NCBI GenBank assembly: GCA_022496205.1
Contig: WTXD01000046.1
Location: forward strand, 1-64,000
From: Gloeopeniophorella convolvens
Taxonomy: Eukaryota; Basidiomycota; Agaricomycetes; Russulales
Direction of reading: 5' to 3'
Length of the DNA stretch: 64,000 bases
The notes under the pieces were generated by a model that worked only from the letters and a program-made list of their open reading frames with translations, was not told where the DNA came from and made no database searches. Below, piece by piece: positions 58,199 to 64,000 of the stretch. How positions within the stretch are numbered: position 1 is the first letter of the stretch; every line of letters starts with the position of its first letter. The position numbers were made by a program, and so were the translations under genes.

Positions 58199-58500
58199 GC
58201 GCCGTGGCGTTGTGACTGTAGGTGCATTCTCTAGACGTTGCTGCGCCCACTAATCGGCCGACGCAGATTAACACGCAGTGAGGCAGTGCTGCATTTCTTG
58301 TTCAGATTCCACAACTGCAAAGACCTTGGGTGATATCTGCCAGCCCGGGGGTAGTCCTTATTTCACGTATGTTTGGATAGGTTTCTCGTGTGGCCAGTTA
58401 GCTCTCGCTTTAGCACAGCCTCGTCCTTGAGTTATTGCGGTCGCGTTGTTGGAGACGGACGAGACTACCGTTTGTCGATGCGATGTGGAGTAGGGACGGG
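58199..58500. other. 3' flank of NLR copy 2
   Basis: 58199-58375 matches the sequence beyond the NLR1 stop (9659-9470, inverted). Homology fades near 58375, which marks one edge of the inverted duplication. No gene. Confidence 0.5.
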
Positions 58501-58737
58501 ATGAGATTCAAAAGGAATGTGCTTGTTTGCTTGTCTGTTTATCTGATTTCGCCTGTGCACGTACAGTCTACCACCACCAAACGAGACACCGAAGTATGAA
58601 ACAAATCTCGAATATTTTTGGCTTGTCCAATCTCGGATCAAGCCGTTCTTTTGTAATGATTAGATTTGTGTATGTTTCACAATGTAAAACATTTCGTGGG
58701 ATCATTTCTCAATTGGGCAAGTCGTATCGATCCCTCA

Positions 58738-59050
58738 TTACAGTCATTTTCGAAAAGGTTGAGACGCGAGTCTTTTTTTCTCGCGCCATTACCATATCGG
58801 GCATCCTTCACACACCCATTCTCCTCAGGGCTGGCCTTGCCCTTGTAGCACCAATTCCTGTCTTAAAACTCGCAAAAAAGCAGGATCAACATCAGGCTCA
58901 CCACAGGTGCATGTACATGGTTTGTTGAGAACATCGTGAGGTCGAGGCAGCGTGGAGGCAGGATCAGGCAGGATCCCGGAAAGGAAACACCTCTTCGGGA
59001 GCCGCGAGAAAAGCATCCTCGCGCCTCAACCTTTTCGAAAACGACTGTGT
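58738..59050. mobile_element. MITE-like inverted-repeat element (about 310 bp)
   Basis: The arm 58747-58770 (TTTTCGAAAAGGTTGAGACG, CGAG) is inverted at 59018-59041 with one mismatch. Similarity extends a further 20-30 nt on each side (TTTTCTCGCG; ACAGTC.TTTTC). The interior has no gene. It lies just left of the truncated DUF6535-E. Confidence 0.65.
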
Positions 59051-59132
59051 ACATTGAAATATTGAAGTCGGGAACTGTGTTCATAGCGGCACTCCCAAGG
59101 CCGGCTGTTTAGGAGCCTGGTGATGCCCGGCC

Positions 59133-59830
59133 TTTGCACATCCTTGCATGTCTCCAACCTTTCTATAGCTTGTCTCACCCTCAAGCCTTCACCGCGACCT
59201 TAGATCGATTCTGGGGTGCTAAAACTTACGATGAGCTCATCGCCCTCGAACAATCTAACTTCCCTCTGTGCGCAGAGGTGTTCCACCGACGCCCTCCCGC
59301 TTGCCATCTTCCATACCCGGCCTCTGGCCGTCTTGAGCGATTCGCAGACTCCCAGCCACATGGTGCTACTTCCCCCGAATCTGTACGACCTCCTGCCCTC
59401 GAACCCTCCGCATCCGCACCCCCGAGCAACCCCGCAATTCCAGCGACGCTAATCATGCCCGGGACGGGCGAAACGCCAGTCCTTGGTATAGCGCCTATGG
59501 CATTGCCGACTGCTGACCTTTTTCTCCCCGCCGAGTTTCCCCTGCAAAGTAACCACTCTGCATTTCCAGTGGCAGTACCGGCCTTGCTGGAAAACACCTT
59601 GCCTCCCAGCAGCTCCGTCGACACCAACATCCCGACGCAACAGACTCCCTCACCCTAGAGATCGCCCGGCCCTGATGCCAATGGTCTGTCAACAGGCTCG
59701 GGAGCCACTGTTCTTGTGGACGCGGAGCACGCACATATTTTTCCTCGAGTGGAGATGCCTCACTATTCCCTCAGGGCGCCGTCAAGGCGAGTGAAAGAGT
59801 CTCCTCATGATAGGTGAGAGATGTTGGTGT
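59133..59830 (+). pseudogene. DUF6535 fragment E (C-terminal third only)
   Basis: Begins abruptly at CTTTGCACATCCTTGC and matches the last about 230 codons of DUF6535-D (CLQPFYSLSHPQAF; YDELIALEQSNFPLCAE; HGATSPESVR). A stop at 59656-59658 replaces a Gln codon of D. No promoter, membrane domain or exons 1-2. Confidence 0.8.
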
Positions 59831-60433
59831 CATAATTTATAGAACCCGTTGCGTTGATGTGGCGTCTACTCACACTATCTACTTTTTTGTTTTGTTTTGC
59901 GTCTATTAACGTGCGTCTCGGCGTACGGAATCACATGTAGCACGATATCCTCTTCGATACTCCCGACCAATCAATATGCTCCCTCTTTTGTAGCCTTCCC
60001 TGTCTCACATGTATCTTCATAGTGAAGGCATGTACTGCAGATGTAATGCGAGAAATATTACACGCGCGCACGCTGTGACTGGCGATGACTGCGCTCGCTG
60101 CTCGGCGCCCAGATTGGCATCTGCTTCAGCAGCACAGATGTCCCCGGTCGCTACACAAGCGCGCTGGGCTTCATTATGACGGCGGTTGCTGATTTGCTGA
60201 GGATATTGTGCGCGCGCCTCTTGGAACTCCCACCACAGGTGTAGTGACGGACAGATTGATATCAGGCGCGACCCGGGTACCAGAGCGCTCTACGTTCGGA
60301 CTCCTGTCAACACCCCACTGCTTGAACTGCTCTGCATCCACTGTGGTGGTAGAGGGAGATGAGCTATTGAACTAGGAGCTGCGATGGATCGTGTAACTAC
60401 TCAAGACATGTTGCTCCTGTTCGACGCATCCGA
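59831..60433. repeat. Copy of the DUF6535-D 3' flank, then unassigned sequence
   Basis: 59830-60215 repeats the D flank at 48079-48355. 60216-60433 shows nothing recognisable. Confidence 0.5.
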
Positions 60434-60950
60434 CTATGTACTCAAGTACACACTACGTAGATACGACAAAGCAAACCCACAGGGCAATCGCACGATCGAT
60501 ATCGCTGCAGTCGAACGCACCCGTAGTCCCAGGTAGCCCCTAGAAGTACCGCACCGCACAGTCTGGATCCGCCCACTGCACACCACATCGCTGTACTTGG
60601 TGATGCTGGCGTTGTACTTCAGATTGTGGAGCACCATCACGTCCTCACGCCATGGGTGGTCTAGCCTTTCCGCGCCATCTGCGAGCCGCGCCACGCACCC
60701 ATTGAGCGGTAGCCCCGCCAGCGTGCCCTCGTCACCCCGGTGGACCTTGAGCATGCGTGATCCGCCATCCCAATGCTCCCGCGGATGTCGGCGTTACTGC
60801 GCGCGGATGCGCGCCTTGTGCCACGAGATCGGGTCGTCCTCGTCGGGGGTGACCTCGCACATCACGCCGATTACAGTATGTGCGGCGCATCCGCGTCTGT
60901 ATTGAGCAGGAAGGCCTTGACAACGAACGTCATCCTGGCATACGCGCGCT
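60434..60950 (-). pseudogene. Unrecognised gene remnant
   Basis: On the minus strand protein-like sequence is readable in pieces: RMTFVVKAFLLNTDADAPH, then VIGVMCEVTPDEDDPISWHK, then from ATG 60754 MLKVHRGDEGTLAGLPLNGC and HPWREDVMVLHNLKYNASIT. The pieces are in different frames or separated by stops. I do not recognise the family. Part may still be a short gene. Confidence 0.3.
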
Positions 60951-61058
60951 CGGCCGCAGGGTCGGGAGGGGTCGGGGAGCGGCTCGCAGAGTGGCTTGTG
61001 AGTCTTCCAGCCCCTGCCAGCGGCTACGCAACCGTTCGGTCTCCAGACTGATCGCCCC
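60951..61058. other. GC-rich spacer left of mini-element copy 3
   Basis: Nothing recognisable. It forms the left flank of the element. Confidence 0.3.
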
Positions 61059-61097
61059 TAGACTGGTGACCGAGTCTCTACACGACGCTGACGATGG
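61059..61097 (+). mobile_element. Mini insertion element, copy 3 (left 39 bp)
   Basis: TAGACTGGTGACCGAGTCTC continuing to GACGATGG, identical to the first 39 nt of copy 1; then the match ends. No target-site duplication found, so it is truncated or a different-length member. Confidence 0.6.
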
Positions 61098-62016
61098 GAA
61101 AACTTTACTGTTTTCTGGTGCTCTAGTAAGCATCAGAAGACGTACTCGAGTACCTTGCAGCACTGGCAGCGCTTATTCGAGTTTGCCCCGCACCCTGCAG
61201 AATCCCGACGTCGACGCCATGGTCACTGGTCGTTCATTCGATCGGGGGAGGGTCGGAGCTAGTACTAAAGTCCAGGAGGCATCTTTCAGGACTCTTGTCC
61301 TTGCATGACTGGGTGTCCTGGGATCCGAGTTCTGGCATCGGTCCCTTAACTTCGACCCGAATGTTAGCAGTATCACCGTTCAAGACGAGCTCGAGACGTC
61401 CGACTCGCCAATAGCGTTCTACAGGTTTTGACCCATCAAGACGTAGACAATCAAAAAAATCTGAATATTGCACCACAGCTTGACCCCGAGTCTCCTGTCG
61501 TTCTTGTTGGAGAGGTTGGAGGCGGCACGAGGGATGTTTGGAGGACTCATTGAGGTGGCTCGGCTATTCCCGGTGTAACTAGGTCGCTCAAAGGTCGCTG
61601 GCGCCGGCGCGTGCTCGTGATCTCTCGCGTCGCTTCTACCCCTGCTTCGTTCTTCCCCATTCCACCGCATGACGAACCAACAATGGGACAACACAGGCGC
61701 CCGGGAGGCTGTTCTCAGTACCACAAGGCGTCAAGGAAATTATGCAACACCAGACCATGAAGCCATGTTGTCGTGTTGCGATCAAGGACGGGGGGTTACA
61801 AAATGGCGCGCATGCGCGCTGTGCGTGGCGCTAGATTCATTGGAGACCGGTCTACTGGCCCGCGCTCAGAGTGTCGTGCACTGGAATTCTCATAATAAGT
61901 AATGGCTTTCTCGTGGGGAATAGCTTTAATAAGCGGAATCTCCCTATAGATGCATGCTACGGTCCTCCACAGAGTTCTACCCCCGTTCGTTCCTCAGAGT
62001 CTTTGCATTTGCTATC
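61098..62016. other. Unassigned region and promoter of DUF6535-F
   Basis: Short reading frames only, none recognisable. The last about 60 nt resemble the DUF6535 promoters (GGTCCTCCACAGAGTTC). Confidence 0.35.
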
Positions 62017-64000
62017 ATGCCGCAAGAGCCCGGACTAGGCCCCGACGTAACATATGGTCCGAATCTCCCCCCATGGACAGTCTGTTGCAGGGTATGCTTC
62101 GCACAAGCTTTCATGCCTTAGCCTCTGGTTGATATCGACTGTTCTAGCACACCCACCTGGCCAGCCTCCTATCTGGCCTACGCAGTCCGGGAAAAACTTC
62201 AGCGATCCCTCGGGCCCACTGTTCTCGATGTATCTAGAGCGCGCTGAGGAAGAGGATAAGAAGATGGTGGAGAGTTGGAAGGGTGACGCAGAGGGCATAC
62301 TCGTATTCGTGCGACTTTCCCCTCCCCTCCTAGTATGCCTAGCGCGCTCATTCACTGTCAGACGGGTTTGTTCTCCGCTTCCGTGGCCACATTTCTCGGG
62401 AATACATACCAAAGCCTTCAACCGAATTCCCAGGACGCATCAGCCTTCTACCTCTCCCGCATCTATCAACAATCCGCTGCCGAGAATGGGTCACAGGTCT
62501 TCGTTCCACCGACCATCTCCGATCCTGCCACCTTCAGCCCATCCACGACCACTGTCTGGGTCAATGCGCTCTGGTTCCTTAGCTTTGTCATCAGTTTGAC
62601 GTGCGCGCTGCTGGCCACGATGCTGCAACAGTGGGCCCGACATTATCTGCGCGTGACCCAGACACGCTATCAGCCATAGAAGCGCGCCCGCATTCGTTCG
62701 TTCTACGCCGAAGGCGTGGAGAAGTTCTGGGTCTCCTGGGCAATCGACGCCCTTCCCACTCTCCTCCACTTATCCGTCTTCCTGTTCTACGCTGGCCTTT
62801 CGGTCCTTTTGTTCAGCGTCAATCTCACCATATTCAAGATCATCGTGTCTTGGGTCACACTCTGTCTATCCCTCTACGTGGTGATCACGATCTTGCCAGC
62901 CATATTCCCGAACAGCCCATATCGCACACCCCTATCAACGTCATGTTGTATGGCCCCTCTATACATCCTTCGGCCCCTTGTTAATGCCCTCGGGGACATC
63001 TTCGACCTTCTTTCCAACACATTTGGCGTTCTATCGCCAGTCCGGAGGGCCCTCTATGACTTAGGGGCGACATTGCAAGTGCTGGCCATGAGCGGAATGG
63101 TCAAATTGGCTGAGAAGGCAGCAATGGACCAATCATCCGGTACGGACAGTCGGGCATTAGCATGGACATACGACTCCTTGGATGAGGATCACGAGTTGGA
63201 GCAATTTCTCGCCGGAGTCCCTGGCCTGCTGGACTCAGGGATGGTGAAGCAACCCGTGGCAGTGCTGGCACGCGTGGACAAATTCAGCCATTGCGACTAT
63301 GTCATTCGCGGGGCGCTGGGCTTGATTTCTCGTCCCGTAGGGCCAAGCATCTCCCCTCAAGCTGTCCGACGTCGACGGTTCAAGATATGCTCTGAAGCTG
63401 CCTTTGCGCTCATCTCCACACATAGTCTTCATATAGCGTGGCCGTTCGGGCGGGGCGAATCAGCCTTTTTACAGGTTTTAGAAAGCATGGCAGAGGACCC
63501 AGATCAAGACCTTGTCGTCGCTGCAAACTGTATGGTCCATCTGTACTTTCTGACCTTCCCATGGCGATATCAAGACATGCAGACCGCTCCCCTTAGCCAA
63601 ATTACGGGCCTCCCTCTACTCACGGATTGGGCTGCGTTGTCTAATCCTGAGATCCGCCGTGCCGTTACCCTGCACTTTATTCGCCACGTTGCCTTACCCT
63701 ATCTTGATGGGCCATCTCGGACGACATCTGCGAAGGCAATGGTCACTACTTTACGCTACATGTCCCTCACTCCTCTCGGAGCGAATGTCATCGATGAGGA
63801 TCGCCATAATTTGTGCGAGATTTGGAATCGTGCCGCCGGGGCCGCGCCAGACCAAGACGCACAGGTTGGCTTCACACATCCTTGCACATCTCCAACCTTT
63901 TTATTGTCATCTCACCTCAAGCCTTTAGTACGGCCTCGGGACGATTCTGGGGTGCAAAAACTTACGATCAAGTCATCGCCCTCGAACAATCCGACTTCCC
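62017..64000 (+). pseudogene. DUF6535 copy F, broken, running off the right edge
   Basis: Exon 1 (62017-62091) is 75 nt rather than 73, which shifts its frame against exon 2 (SDPSGPLFSMYLERAEEEDK). The core TGLFSASVATFLGNTYQSL and NALWFLSFVISLTCALLATM is followed by a TAG at 62677-62679 where other copies have a Tyr codon (RYQPYKRAR). The frame continues beyond it (FLFYAGLSVLLFSVNLTIF; MAPLYILRPLVNALGDIF) until a further slip near 63866-63875. It is most like D in its C-terminal half. Clearly decayed, though continuation past the window is expected. Confidence 0.82.

Overview
The window is genomic DNA of a filamentous basidiomycete, most likely an Agaricomycete of polypore type (the order is an inference). 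Its genes are split by many short GT-AG introns of about 45-65 nt. It carries fungal housekeeping genes (RAP1-type Myb, MSH3, ATP12, ALKBH1, LETM1/MDM38, SHR3, GDSL esterase) and basidiomycete families (DUF6593, DUF6535, C2-NACHT-WD40 NLR-like proteins). Gene models below were spliced by eye; splice sites are given where reading frame and homology agree.

Layout. 1-9094 (minus strand): a RAP1-like telomere protein running off the left edge, an IAH1-type GDSL esterase, and MSH3. 9660-16567 (minus): NLR copy 1, with C2, helical, NACHT and 21 WD40 repeats, interrupted by small indels. 16568-22340: an accessory stretch with GC-rich sequence, an intact three-exon DUF6593 gene, a roughly 0.9 kb segment bounded by perfect 29-bp inverted repeats, and a broken GCFC/PAXBP1-like gene. 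22506-28668: a compact core block of ATP12, ALKBH1, LETM1 and SHR3. 29523-31355: an intact membrane-anchored DUF6625-like putative glycosyltransferase (GT1).

31842-51019 is a repetitive domain. It holds four complete DUF6535 membrane-protein genes (A-D), interspersed with decayed copies of GT1, ALKBH1 and ATP12 in the recurring order GT, ALKBH1, ATP12, NLR promoter. One such block still carries the promoter and first exon of a lost NLR, fused to the promoter of DUF6535-C. 51420-58198 (plus): NLR copy 2, an inverted paralogue of copy 1 about 35 kb away, with its own different lesions but an uninterrupted 21-repeat WD40 domain. 58738-64000: a MITE-like inverted-repeat element, a truncated DUF6535 (E), an unrecognised gene remnant and a broken DUF6535 (F) running off the right edge.

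The most interesting signals are: (i) a birth-and-death cluster pairing inverted NACHT-WD40 receptors with a tandem array of DUF6535 membrane proteins; (ii) paralogue differences concentrated in the loop after the Gly-His of nearly every WD40 repeat, as expected for diversifying recognition; (iii) a 53-59 bp insertion element with exact 9-10 bp target-site duplications and, for both of those copies, an empty-site paralogue inside this same window. Single-base gaps also occur in a presumably essential gene (LETM1), so some of the NLR frameshifts could be base-calling errors rather than decay.
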